From positions 38,939 to 102,938 of the forward strand of contig NMRA01000194.1 of assembly GCA_002633005.1 (NCBI GenBank): a stretch of 64,000 nt of DNA, in the 5' to 3' direction. The notes under the pieces were generated by a model. It worked only from the letters and a program-made list of their open reading frames with translations. It was not told the origin of the DNA and made no database searches. Each line of letters starts with the position of its first letter. The stretch's first letter is position 1. Made by a program: the position numbers and the translations under genes. Of the stretch, positions 24,501-36,667 are shown one piece after another. Source of the DNA: Phoronis australis (lineage: Eukaryota > Phoronida > Phoronidae).

Positions 24501-25226
24501 TATTTATGAGTCATTCGTTGAAAATGGTAGAATATTTGTGAACGATTTTTTAGACTGGAATGGTAACTTCTACACCTTTGAAAGTTTCCAGACGATTCAT
24601 CAGATTAATGTCAGCTTTCTCAAATATTACTCAATTGTCAGTGCAATAAAAAATACCTGAAAACGTTTTCCAAAAACTTAATACTAAAAAAGGTATATGG
24701 ACCACTTGTACCTTTTTCCCTAAAAAATATTATTTTGACGAAAAAGGGGTGTCGGGATTCTTACCATATTCTGTGCAAAAATGACATAATACCATCGGCT
24801 CAAAAGAAATTCGAAGTATTGGGATTTTCGCTATCACAGAAGATGTGGAACTTCTATTATAAACTTCCACATGAATGTACGAATGACACAAGCTTAATTT
24901 TCTTTCAGTTCCGCTTACTGCATAGAATTCTTCCTACTAACTACTTTTTAAATAAGATAAGATACGTGGACTCAAATGCTTGTACTTTTTGTAAATGCTT
25001 TCCCGAAACTCTAGAACACTTATTCTTTGATTGTGAATATGTTAATTCTTTCTGGCACGGGGTACGTCTCTGGTTAACGACTGCAATTCAAGTAAATTTT
25101 GAAATAGACAAAACCACCATAATATTTGGTCTTCAAAATGAAAAGAATAGAGTTTTGAATTGGATTCTTTTACAAACTAAAATTTTCATTTTAAAAGGAA
25201 ATTTGCTAACGTCAAACCTAATTTAA
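21576..25226 (+). pseudogene. LINE ORF2 (endonuclease and reverse transcriptase), frameshifted
   Basis: The apurinic-type endonuclease starts at MEIKILFLNCQGLG. It shows CLQDTHF in place of the usual LQETH, then after frame changes ITCGDFN (about 21985) and SDHPG (about 22240). An RSRANWIESGERPTKYF linker (about 22680) ends in a stop at 22739. The RT domain is open from 23030 to 24454: NWRPITLLN, DFEKAFDSV (motif A), RQGDPLSPYIF (motif B) and QYADDTTF (motif C). A last piece, 24735-25226, carries the cysteine/histidine finger CTFCKC...EHLFFDC. At least four frame changes or stops separate these parts, so this is a dead copy. The element once encoded the enzyme that nicks target DNA and copies its RNA there. 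Confidence 0.9.
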
Positions 25227-25534
25227 GATGTCTTAAAAAATTTTGAATGAGTGTTTTAATGTAGAGGTTAGTGCTTCGTTAAACACACGGAAATTTAATG
25301 ATATAAGAAAATGGGAAGACTGGAAATGTGTTTTTGAAACATGAGGGACCCAGAGAGTTGACCAGATGCCAGAACAGAAACTTAAGTAGTACTTTTTAAC
25401 TTCGAAGTAACAATGAAATGCTTTCTCGTTATTTTTATGCACAGCTCTGTACGTTGTTGTGTTGTGTTGTGTTGTGTGTATATTTGTATATGTATTTGTC
25501 TTTTGTAATAAATGTATTAGTTGTGAAAAAAATA

Positions 25535-25547
25535 ATAATCTACCAGA
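25535..25547 (+). repeat. Right target-site duplication of the Tx1-like LINE
   Basis: Exact copy of 19944-19956, after the A-rich tail ending at 25534. Confidence 0.9.
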
Positions 25548-26687
25548 CTTATTGCCTTCACTTGTGATCACGATCAAACCCAGTGCGTTGGTACGTTCCA
25601 ACAGAATAGATTGTCTTAACTTCGATTGTATAGTTGAGCGATTTTGGTGAGTCAAAAACTTTAAGCATGACCACTATTTGATGGGAATTCAGAAATGTCA
25701 TTGGTTTATGTTCAAGCATTTTATAACTTAATTTATTTTTAACACCACAGCCCAGTGAGTAAATAAGATATGATCTTATTGGAGATTAGAGCAACTATCG
25801 AACAAAAGAGAGCTGACCCTCCAACCCTAATTGCCAGAATGGACCTAATTAGTCGTCGGTGTAAAATAATGGCTATGTACAGCGGTCATCCGCCCAACTA
25901 GTGCTGTACAACCTAACAAGTTACACTAAACGGGAGAACTCCGTAATGTAAAAAGTTAAGAACACAGACTCAAATCCTCTCCTGTGCAACGCTCGGGATT
26001 GCCAACGGACAAATATTCTTCTCTCACGCACGGTATTCCGCTCTCACGGATCTGAAGTCACCCCCCGATCAAGCACCAGGCACTTGTCGGCGTTTTGTAG
26101 TATCCCCACAACGTGTAATTATGTGCTCACAAAGAGACCAGACCCGCTCCCACTCATTATTTCGAACCGTTCCTATCCATCCCCGCCCTTAATCTGGTAT
26201 ACGTACTGCGCGTCCCTGAGCCGAGAAATTTGAAATAAATTCTTCTCCCAAGCACGCTTGGCCTCAGTTCCCACGGTTCGAAATTTGACTTTTATAATAA
26301 GAACACTTGGCTGCGATAGGAAAATTTTTAACATGTGGCCAAGTATTTTGGATTAGTCTTCATGCAGTTCAGTAGTTAGATACTATATCCTGGCATGAGC
26401 AGTGTAAAAATGGCCAGTTGCCAAGCTGGGCAACTGAACGACGGACTGTTCGGAAAAATGTGATTGTTTTCGCTTCAGGCCAGCTTCCCCACATCATATT
26501 CCTGGTCTGCACGCCATTCAATACTTACACTACCTAATTGTGGCATATATTGAAAAAGAAAGATTTCCCTTGCCACGCGTTACTCAGGTGACCCCACACC
26601 TAAACATCCGTGTATCGAACATTGTTGAAAGATCGCCAATTGCGGGAATCATGTCTGCTTATCCCAACCCCCTGTTGCGAAGGAACC
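25548..26687. other. Intergenic stretch
   Basis: No recognisable gene, and no obvious repeat apart from the neighbouring elements. Confidence 0.55.
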
Positions 26688-27327
26688 CAGTGGCGGACTT
26701 AGAGGGGGGCCCAATACCCCCCTAAAATTCTCCCAGATTCCATTTGGCAGTTCGGGGGTCCGACGCGCAAAATCCTGGCGAATACACGCTCGAACCCCCC
26801 CCCCCCTTTGACGAAGTGGGCAAAGAGGTCCTCCTTAGAGAAACACAAAGTCCGAGGAAACGAGACAAAAATCCACGGGAATTCGTCGCGAATGCACAAT
26901 GCACGGAGTTGAACCTAGTACCCTGTTTTTTAGTACTTGTCTTCTTGTTCCAGCAAAAGGTCCACATGCCACGAAATTCGAGCCCCCCCCCNNNNNNNNN
27001 NNNNNNNNNNNNNNNNNNNNNNNNNNNNNNNNNNNNNNNNNNNNNNNNNNNNNNNNNNNNNNNNNNNNNNNNNNNNNNNNNNNNNNNNNNNNNNNNNNNN
27101 NNNNNNNNNNNNNNNNNNNNNNNNNNNNNNNNNNNNNNNNNNNNNNNNNNNNNNNNNNNNNNNNNNNNNNNNNNNNNNCCCGTTTTTTAGTACTCGTCTT
27201 CTTGTTCCAGTAAAACGTCCACATTACCGCAAAATTCAAGCCCCCTCCTATATTTTAGACTGGGTGCGCGCATGTGATCCTCTGCCTTGGTCCCTCCCCC
27301 CAAATCAAAATTCGGTGTCCGCCTCTG
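26688..27327. mobile_element. Short hAT-type element, probably non-autonomous
   Basis: Starts CAGTGGCGGACTTAG and ends GGTGTCCGCCTCTG, the CAG...CTG inverted termini common in hAT elements. GAACC lies directly outside both ends (26683-26687 and 27328-27332); hAT elements normally duplicate 8 bp, so only part may survive. Its first 75 bases, including the block CAGATTCCATTTGGCAGTTC, match the left end of the hAT transposase locus at 52727. The interior holds a direct repeat (CGTTTTTTAGTACT, then TCTTCTTGTTCCAG) on both sides of a 187-base gap. No intact transposase is visible. Confidence 0.7.
26992..27178. other. Assembly gap (187 N)
   Basis: Unknown bases after a C run inside the hAT-type element. 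Nearly the same sequence lies on both sides, so the gap may hide a tandem array. Confidence 0.99.
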
Positions 27328-28300
27328 GAACCGCTGAATAATGACAGGACGGGTTTTCACGGACGTGAGGTCATTTTTTATGGGCTAAAAAGGCTTCACA
27401 TTTAATTTAGACCATGTGAAAAAACTAGCCGGGGTCATTTTTAATGCTACACCTGCTCGGTTGGGTATATTTGCACTCGGTTTCAAGTGGGAAATTCTGT
27501 ATTTTGGGTATAGGTCGAATGCACAATTCATTCATACAGGTTTGGTTACTATGCACTTTACATTTTTGCGCAAGTTTTGAGTCACAAAACAAAGAGCTCG
27601 TAAGCAAACAGTGCAAATCCACAAAATTTCCAATATCAACTTAAACATAAGTACAGATTGTGCAGGGATATGTTTGTTTTAATACAACAGGAGAAATCTG
27701 ATTCTGGATTACTTATTAAGAAATGAGCTCTTAAAGCAGTATATATTTCAACAGAGAATTACACTATTCACTTAGATGTACTGATTTTGATGGCTAGCGA
27801 GTAGGTTCGGGGATGATATTTTTCAGAACAAGTAAAAATACATGATTGTCATTAATACCAAATATTAAAGTAAGACAGCATCATCAATGGATAACAGCAT
27901 ATTCTGGTCAATAATTATCTTTTAATTGATCTTATATGGTCTCAATCACCAAGACTGATGTGGAAACAACGCATAATCGCTCCGCGTAAACTATGGTGGC
28001 AGAACATAAAAAGCTAATGGCAGCAGCTCTAAACCCTATGGACGAACCAAATAACCCATGATTCAAAGGCAAGACCAAACAACTTAACTCTTTGGCTGCA
28101 AACATAACACTGCGAGCCCGCGGGTTTTCTGACTGATGTCGTAGGGCTCCCAGTGTTTTCCGCTATTTCTGTCCTGTGTAGCGCTCTCCATTATGGCGTC
28201 ATTGACGACGCGAGCTGCATGTATCTGAGTGGCGCGCGCCCAGTCTGTGTGATGTCTCTCACTGATTGTTTACACGACAATAAACTTTGAGTGTCAATTT
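27328..28300. other. Intergenic stretch
   Basis: No recognisable gene. Near 27433 the block CCGGGGTCATTTTTAA is the inverted counterpart of one at about 19680. Confidence 0.5.
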
Positions 28301-28301
28301 T

Positions 28302-28480
28302 TTACTCCGCCCGTGTAAGCGCAGAGTACTGTTGTTCCAGGGTTTTCTTCAATTTTATTCTTCTTATTACTGTGAGCGTGTAAGCGCAGAGTACTGTTGT
28401 TCCTGGGTTTTCTTCAATTTTATTACTCTGCGCGTGTAAGCGCAGAGTACTGTTGTTCCTGGGTTTTCTACAATTTTATT
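28302..28480 (+). repeat. Three tandem units of about 60 bases
   Basis: Each unit reads TTACT, a GCG/CGTGTAAG segment, CGCAGAGTACTGTTGTTCC, then GGGTTTTCT and AATTTTATT. Units begin near 28302, 28366 and 28421. A fourth starts the second large repeat near 29687. Each contains the inverted pair GCGTGTAAGCGC. Confidence 0.85.
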
Positions 28481-30925
28481 CTTATTCTTATTCTTATTCT
28501 TCTTATTCTTCTTCCGACCAACTTTGAGGCTTAATAACTCCAAATTGGGTGCAGGTACGGTCTTTAAATTCAGCATACGTTTTTTGACAGTATATAAATT
28601 TTAATTGGTTATATAATCATATTCCACATTGCACCGGAAGAGGTCGTTTAGTGCAAAGGTCATCTAATTTTCAAAATGCTACTCCTCCTTCAGTTTTAAA
28701 GCTATCTTTTTCAAATTCGGTGCACAGGTATAAATCAACATGACAATTAAAAGAATTGCTTTTCTAAGAAATCGGGTCATCCAATCAGGTGAAATAGGTC
28801 AAAGGTCATTAGGTGCAAACTAAAATTTTGAGCTAGACACTTCAAATTGACAGGTCTGATTGCCACAGGTAAATCAAATCGGAATCCAAAGTTTTAGGTC
28901 ATTTAGTGCAAACATGGGGTCATTAGGTGCATTTTTCTTATGAAAACTTGACCTTTTCAATCACCAAGTATTCTGATGTGTCAACCGTTAGACAACTGTG
29001 ATTCTCAGTGTTAAACACATTTTCCATGGGCTTTGCAATAATTCTCCTAAAGATGCTTAAAATGTACCGGATAAGGTCAATTAGTGCAAAGGTCTTGTAA
29101 CGTTCAAAATGTTATATGTCTTACGTTTTTCAAAGAATTCTTTTCAATTTCAGCACACTGGTGTAAGTCAACATGGCAATTGAATACCCTACTTTACTTT
29201 GCAATAGGCCTAACCAATCAGAAAAAATAGGTCAAAGGTCATTGAGTGCAAACTAAAATTTTGAGCTAGAGACTTTAGAATTACGTATCTGTTTAGTAAA
29301 AACGATTGAGTTTGAATTATAAATTTTCAGGTCATTTGGTGCACCCATGGGGTCATTAGGTGCATTTTTCTTCTGAAAGTTTGACCACTTCATTCATCTT
29401 GTATTCTGAAGTGCTTAGAGTAAAACATCTGTGATTATTGGCATTAATCACGCTTTTAATCGAGTTAATAATTACTCGCTCATCAGGGCTCATAATTCAC
29501 CGGAAGAGGTCAATTAGTGGAAAGGTCATCAAAAAATTAATATGTAATTTCTCCTACAATTTTAAAGAATTCCTTTTCATATTGGTAAACGGGTTGCTGT
29601 CAGTAACTTCCCATAATAATTCCAGTAATACGCACGCGCAGAGTCCGTTATTGTCACGCCGTGACAATAATCTTTCTAGTTCTACTTATTACTCAGCGCG
29701 TGTAAGCTCAGAGTACTGTTGTTCCTGGGTTTTCTTCAATTTTATTCCTATTCTTATTCTTCTTATTCTTCTTCCGACCAAATTTGAGGTTTAATAACTC
29801 CAAATTGGGTGCAGGTACGGTCTTTAAATTCAGCATATTGGTTTTGACAGTATATAAGTTTTGATTGGTCATATAATCATATTCCATATTGCACCAGAAG
29901 AGGTCGTTTGGTGGAAAGGTCATATAATTTTCAAAATGCTACTCCTCCTTCAGTTTTAAAGCTATCTTTTTCAAATTCGATGCACAGATAAAAGTCAACA
30001 TGACAATTTAAAAAATTACTTTCCTAAGTATTCGGATCATATGATCAGGTGAAATAGGTCAAAGGTCATTAGGTGCAAACTAAAATTTTGAGCTAAACAC
30101 TTCAAATTGACAGGTCTGATTGCCACAGGTAAATCAAATCGGAATCCAAAGTTTCAGGTCATTTAGTGCAAACATGGGGTCATTAGGTGCATTTTTCTTC
30201 TGAAAATTCGACCTTTTCAATCAGGAAGTATTCTGATGTGTCAACCGTTTGACAACTGTGATTGTCAGCGTTAAACACATTTCTATAGGCTTTGGAATAA
30301 TTCTGCTAAAGATGCTTAAAATGCACCGGATAAGGTCAATTAGTGCAAAGGTCATGTAACGCTCAAAATGTTATATGTCTTACGTTTTTCAAAGAATTTT
30401 TTTCAATTTCAGCACACTTGGGCAAGTCAACATGCCAATTGAATACCTTACTTTACTTTGCACTAGGCCTAAGCAATCAGAAAAAAATATGTCAAAGGTC
30501 ATTGAGTGCAAGCTAAAATTTTGAGCTAGAGACTTCAAAATTACATATCTGTTTACTAAGTGCGATTGAGTTTGAATTCTAAATTTTCAGGTTATTTGGT
30601 GCAGTTTTCTTCTGAAAGTTTGACCAATTCATTCATCTCGTATTCTGAAATGCCTAAAGTACAACATCTGTGATTTTTAGCATTAACCACACTTTTAAAC
30701 GAGTTAACAATTACTCCCTCATCGGGGCTCATAATGCACCGGAAGAGGTCAATTAGCGGAAAGGTCATCAAAAAATTAATGTGTAATTTGTCCTACAATT
30801 TTAACGAATTCCTTTTCATATTGGTAAACGGGTGGCTGTCAGTAACTTCCCATAATAATTCCAGTAATACGCACGTGCAGAGTCCGTTATTGTCACGCCG
30901 TGACAATAATCTTTCTAGTTTTACA
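28421..30925 (+). repeat. Tandem duplication of a 1.27 kb unit rich in AGGTCA motifs
   Basis: Unit 1 (28421-29686) and unit 2 (29687-30925) are collinear from the GCGTGTAAG start to the closing TTATTGTCACGCCGTGACAA hairpin and CTTTCTAGTT end. Inside each unit the themes AGGTCA, AAAGGTCAT and TTAGTGCA recur many times. Frames such as 29438-29794 are accidental. It is non-coding repetitive DNA of unknown class. Confidence 0.85.
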
Positions 30926-31372
30926 TTTGTTCTTGTTTGGACAAATTTTTGTGTTTGAGTACCACCATGTAACCATAGACAACGCACATGAGAAGTACAG
31001 TTGATATTTGTAGTTTAAGTTATGTAGCATTTTATGACACATAATCTCAAAATATCTGTACGGACTCGTCGTACTCGAGTTTCTCGTGACTGTCCGAACT
31101 CGTTATGAGTAACTGTACTGTTTCGCATTCAGCAGGTGGTGTTTTCCAAATTATTGTGTCGTCTAAATATGCATCAATACTTATAGAAAGTAACACATTC
31201 CTGTACATATACACCAGTATTTTGATAAATAATGTCAAATGATTCTACAATTAATCGGATTCCTGGTCAAAAATTTGTTGTCCGATTTACTGCACCGACT
31301 ACATCTCCCAGAAATCACTGAGATTTGTTGGTTTCTATGACGTAATTCACGTATATTGCCCAGTATTTAACT

Positions 31373-31926
31373 TCAAAGATACATGTAAGCCAACTGTTGC
31401 AACGACTTCGAACTGGAGGAAATATCTAATATTCGCATATAACAGACCGCAAGGTTTGGCGCGAGAATGACTCGTTTCGACGATTTCCACATTTGGCATG
31501 TAGGACCGCTCATCTTCTTAAATTTCTCCAGTGCCAGTTCACGTCCCTTCTTAGTGGGACTGAGAATTTCAATCTCAGTGACAAATTGCATTTTGTGTAT
31601 ACATTCTTTCAAATCCAAGCGCAGATGGTGCGTGGATTTGTCAAATATTTGCCCCTAATGGACTGCAGGTGTAACAAATTTCTCAGTCCTTCTACTTTTT
31701 CATTTCCCTGTTTAAGTCTTTGTTGCCTGTATTTCAAGTTTGGTTCATCTTTGCAGCCGACCAGCTCAATGTGTGCACCAGTTTTAGTTTCCCCGACATT
31801 TATCTTCTTGCCGTCAAATCTCAACTGACACGCACTAGCTTTGGGAGCGATATCATAAGTAAATCCAGGAGTTATAGATTTATCCACTTTCGACGTACAT
31901 GTATGCAATTGCTCAGCGTTTGGCAC
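31373..31926 (-). pseudogene. Unrecognised minus-strand coding-like segment, two overlapping frames
   Basis: Read on the minus strand, 31926-31609 gives 105 codons (MPNAEQLHTCTSK...ITPGFTYDIAPK) and 31618-31373 gives 81 codons (CIHKMQFVTEIEILSPTKKG). The two frames overlap by a few bases and have protein-like composition. They could be two halves of one coding exon joined by a frameshift. I recognise no domain and assign no function. It may equally be chance or an old transposon fragment. Confidence 0.25.
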
Positions 31927-34900
31927 GGCAAAGTTTATTTTCTATTCTAATTAGTCTTTGCCAGGTTTCATTCCGATATTCGTGTGACATCTGACCCCTC
32001 ACGATAGACAGGAATTACGACAATTTGAAGAACTGGTAATTACAATGGAAAATCAGAGGCAAGCCGTGTGTTCAATGGTGCTATCAAAAGGATAAACCCT
32101 CTGGAAAGATAAGCAGTGAAAACACTAAATAGAAAATTATGGGGACTTTAGTGCGCACTGAAATTCCATTGGTTGTGGGTGACTCGGTTGTATGACAAAG
32201 TATACTAAACTGAGCATTCCTACTGGCACGTAAAATCAGCCAAAAAACCAAAGAAAATTGACTAAAGTCCCAGCTGAGAGAGATGGAACTGGCCAATAAG
32301 GTGTCTAGAAAAAGCATCTGCGCAGCGTCAAAAAAGCCTATTTTAAGGACCGAACCAAAAAGAGAAAAGGGGGTGCCAGGTACTGGACGGTGGAAATTAG
32401 GCTTGTAAAGTACCTTAAGAACATTACAAATTTAAACCAATCAGTGCTAACCTAACATACACGAAAAACCAATATGGCTACGAATGGACATGGCGATGAC
32501 TTTCTGTTAAATATGCAACGATTGGGGCTATTCAAAAAACTTACATTAACCAGAGGGCGCGCGTGTACTAGTGGTGTTAGATTAAGCCGCCTCGACTTCG
32601 AGAGCCCTTTAAACACAAGGTGAAATGGCTTGCAGCAGTGCCAACTGAAAATGAGATTGCGTGAAAAGGGTTCTTCTATGAGTGGAAAAAAGCACGACCT
32701 TACACAAAGGTAAGGTTTGTGACTATTTACCCCATGTTTATTCTACTGATGCCTGTTAACTGAGGTACTCGCCAATGTCGACTTTGCAGCAGTCGCCAGT
32801 CGGGTTAATAATCATTGTTGGTTTTATGTGTGTTACGATATTTGACTCAGCACTCGGGATCTTTTCGTACATTAAAGCAGTATTATTAATGTTTGGAATG
32901 ATTTCTAACGGTTTTATCAGTGACAGTTACATCAATCAATGCTGAAGGTTTATGCTGTCAACTCGATATTTGCTAGTGAGTTAAGATTACAATCCAAGCC
33001 CAATGGCAAAGGGTACGTGACAAATATCCATTGGCATTAGACTATTTGTTTACTCCCTATCCTGTGTCTTCCGGAAATCTATTACACGTTGAAATGGGAA
33101 TCTATGATGTCTGTTTTCACGTGACCTTTGGTTTTAGGTTTGAGGGCTTGTACAATGCAGAGGAGATATGCATCGCTGCTGCACCGTTCCTGAATGGTCA
33201 AAAATTGGTTTTAAGCAGTTGACTGCAGCCAACCAGCAAGATCTTCCCATCCAGTGCAGATCTGTTGTCAAAGCCTACATTCTATATCGGAGACAATGAA
33301 CAAAGTCTTTGAAAAGAGACAGCTATTTTTAAAGAAAGGAGAAAGGTTTGCAAGTCGTTTTGCTAATTTACTTATTTAGGTCCTCTGCGGGGGTTTGGCA
33401 TAGGGGGTTGGGGATGTAAAATTTGGTGCAACTAAATGTGTGGAAATAACAGGTAATACTGTCTGGGGGAAAGAGCATGGTGGGGTAATTCTTAACCTTC
33501 ATGAAGTTCGCTCAAGTTTATTTCATGAAATTGTTTTGCTATCAATTGTAAGCCCAAAAAAATATATTACATTTTTTGAATTCTCAATGACTGAATAGTC
33601 TTAACTCGTGCCTTAAAATGTTGCACGTCGTTTTTTAATTCAAATGACTGCCATTTTTGTGAAAATTGCACTTTTGATAGTGCCTTGCGATTTCTAATTA
33701 CTCTTAAACAACATAAAGATTATCCAGCATTTTTAAATGGCCCAAGTCTTCATATCTTCTATTAGAAGAAAAATAAAAAGTTTGAGAAACTGTTCCCTCA
33801 GCCTTAGACCAGAAGTATGCTTGACATACCCATGAATCTGTAATCGGAATTTAAAATTGCTGAAAGTATCAAAAATAAAAAGGCTTGAAAATGGGTAACA
33901 AAGGTTTGAAGCTGTTTCAAATATCTTGCATATTTTGCAGACAAGTGATGCGTTTAAATAATTGTTATGGCTACGAATGAAAAATAAAGACGCAGTTTTA
34001 TACAATACTTTTTATATACACCCTTGCTTTCTGGTAATAGGAATTATTTAATTTTGTGTGACATTGCAGAGCAGTCATCATATATTTTTGAAAAACAGAG
34101 GTAGCATTTTTGACCCACCTTGGAGTACTTAATTATTCATATTTCAATATTTGTTCCAGGTTCCGTGACATTTTAAGGCCACTTCAAGCCGCAACATAGA
34201 CAAGCTTTGTTACTCCTTTCTCTTTCCACAGCATTTCCACAAACCAGTAGTATACAATGTACAATAATTCAGTGCCCCTGGAGAAATGTGAATTGCAGTA
34301 CAAAGTCACCATAAGACAATGTACCAGTGGATTTTTTGTGTTTGAAGAGGAACTATATCTGACTGCTACACTTATCAGCCTCGTTGGCGAGGATGCCCTT
34401 TCATAGACAATGAGTCATGTGTGGACAATAGCTTATTTCCTTTCCTGGGAGAAACATGAGGGACTGAAGCTAAAGAAGATGTAGTGACACTCTGGTCTAG
34501 TTCATGGTCAGATTTTGGGTACAAAACGAGTCAAGTGGTATGCTGTTGTGTTTACCATCAAGGATCTGATTGTAGATGTTACTGAGGCTGAATTAGGTTA
34601 CATGAAGGAAAGGCACGTGCCGAAACTGGACCTTGTTACAAGCGCTACTATAGGTCATTGAAATTTGATCCCAGTGAAATGAAAGCCAAAAGCATCTGGC
34701 TTAAATACCTGTCCTTTTTCACTGAGTGATGTTAACTTTTCCTTTCAGAAGAAAGGTTTTATATTATTGGTAAAATCTTTCCAGTTTGGTATACATTATG
34801 GGGAAATGACATTCAGTGTCTTATCCTTAGTAGAAAGCCCGTTAATGTTACACTTTGATGATCGAATAAATTTTTAATCAACAGACAAGTTTGTCACTAA

Positions 34901-36180
34901 TTATTGAAACCACAATATTTCTTCAGTTTTAGAGCCCCATACAGTGCAGTTGTGTTGATTCTTTATGAAGCTGAAATGATTACCGATTGCGCTTGCGAAT
35001 TGTCATTTCTCTGTTGACCTATAGAAATGTGCAGCTATAAAAATGAAGTATTCCTTTTGTTTGTGTTTGATTTGTTTTTGAGTGTAATTATTTTTAGAGC
35101 TTTCTTAAGAAGGACTTTGGACAATTTTAAGTTTTGTGTTAACTTGTCTACAACAAAAGTTCCACATGCAAGAAAAGTAATACTATGTTTTCAATTGTAG
35201 CTAGCCGGATAAGAATATGCTATGCAAAAGATTCGAGATTAAACAATTATCAATGTATTTAAAAACAAAATGGCAAACTGAACAACCACATACATACAAG
35301 GAAATAACATTGTTAAAAAGAGTTGTAATTTTCTAATGCAATGAAGTCCATAGTCAGGCATATCAAGGGCTGACTTTCTGGATTAGGTTCAATTCTCTCA
35401 AAATATTGCTGAAGGATCATTGCTTTTTACTCTGTCCAGATAGATGGTCAGGTGGATGGTTTCAGTCGTTTTCTCTCACCTGTAACAGATTAGTCAGAGA
35501 AATATTAGCAAATTATAAAAGAAAACACAAGATAAACTGCTTTTGTAAGGCAGAACATACTTGACGTTTCATCTTCATGTTTATATGTAGAAACTACAGT
35601 AATACTTATTTAAGATCTGAATTAAAATATGTGAAACAGGCTAAAAGTGATTTAACAATGTGTATTTTTCACGACACCTAAAATGTGTTTCTGATCTCAA
35701 CAAATAAAATTCCTTTTGGGTGTCAATTTTTATTCCAGTGCAATGTTACGACATTTACTGAGTAGCTTATTCATGTTAATTCGATAGCTAATCTAGAAGG
35801 CCTGGTGGTGGGGTCCGCTGTAAAATATGGAAAATCATTCATCTAGATAATTTTATAGGACATAGCATAGTTTTGAAGAGAAACTGCTGTGAAAAGTCAC
35901 CCTTGACTTCTGAGCGTCACATACCACACACCTCTTATATTGGGCGAACTCTCACCCAGGACAATGTGAATATGTGCTGCTAGCCTACCATCCGGGTCCC
36001 GGATGAGTTTCCGAAAAGAGACACTTAGTTCCGCCAATAAGCTATACATTTATATGATTCAACGCTTTCAAAGTTTTCTAAATGCTCACTTTGTTTTCGT
36101 TTCATGCAAGTTCTCAAAGGTACAAGAACCAGCATGATGAGAAGGTCAAGGTCACAGGACATGAATGTGTGAGATATGCA
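31927..36180. other. Long intergenic stretch
   Basis: No recognisable gene. A 39-base block near 32292-32330 (CCAATAAG, then TAGAAAAAG and ATCTGCGCAG) recurs near 50530-50568. A short frame around 34510-34650 reads in a protein-like way (VVFTIKDLIVDVTEAELGYM) but is isolated and unidentified. Confidence 0.5.
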
Positions 36181-36190
36181 GCCACGTCCC

Positions 36191-36667
36191 CAGGCCTCAA
36201 GATGGCGCTGATCCGTTTAGCCATTTGAGGCTTGGTTATGGGAAGTGAAATGCGTCAGAATTCTGACACATTTTTACGGAAAATCACGAGTAATATAAAG
36301 TTATATCAAATTTGAAATTTTCTACTGTATAATATAAACATGAAAATTAATGGTACATGTATATTGCAGCAGCTTATGTCTCAATTATTGCAAAAATGAT
36401 GTATTTTGATTCGAGAACAGATTAATTTCTATGATATTATTCATAAAATAGATTTGAGAATAAGTACATCAACAACCTTTATTTCAAACAATAACCAAAA
36501 CATTCCTTTCTGCTTCATGAATGGCCCGCAACAACGCCCTGTGAAAATATTTAAAATCTGCCTTTGTTTTAATGATGTTAACGTAGAGGCCAATCACTGC
36601 GCAGAAGGTATTTCCCATAACCAAGCCTCAAATGGCTTAACCGATCAGCGCTATCTTGAGGCTTGGA
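36191..36667. mobile_element. MITE-like element with about 55-bp inverted repeats
   Basis: The arm 36191-36245 contains CAGGCCTCAAGATGGCGCTG and then TTTGAGGCTTGGTTATGGGA. It returns inverted at 36611-36667 with a few mismatches. The interior, about 365 bases, has no transposase. No target duplication was found, so the true ends may lie outside the arms. Confidence 0.7.

Larger units (their letters stand above)
19957..25534 (+). mobile_element. Full-length, frameshifted Tx1-like non-LTR retrotransposon (LINE)
   Basis: 5.58 kb bounded by a 13-bp direct repeat. It begins with two exact 21-bp monomers (GATGTAACAAGTGGCGCTTCG). Then come ORF1 (20065-20805), about 0.8 kb of spacer, and a broken ORF2 with endonuclease, reverse transcriptase and a C-terminal CCHC-like finger (21576-25226). 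The 3' UTR has a GTTGT microsatellite and an AAAAAAATAATAAT tail. The complete 5' end and near-perfect duplications point to a fairly recent insertion, but ORF2 has several frameshifts and cannot be translated as one protein. The assignment to the L1/Tx1 group rests on the style of ORF1 and of the RT (NWRPITLLN, QGDPLSPYIF, YADDTTF). Confidence 0.9.

Noticed and set aside
26744-27341. Open frames of 100-148 codons across the assembly gap
   Set aside because: Most of their length is unknown bases and poly-C; no motif supports them.
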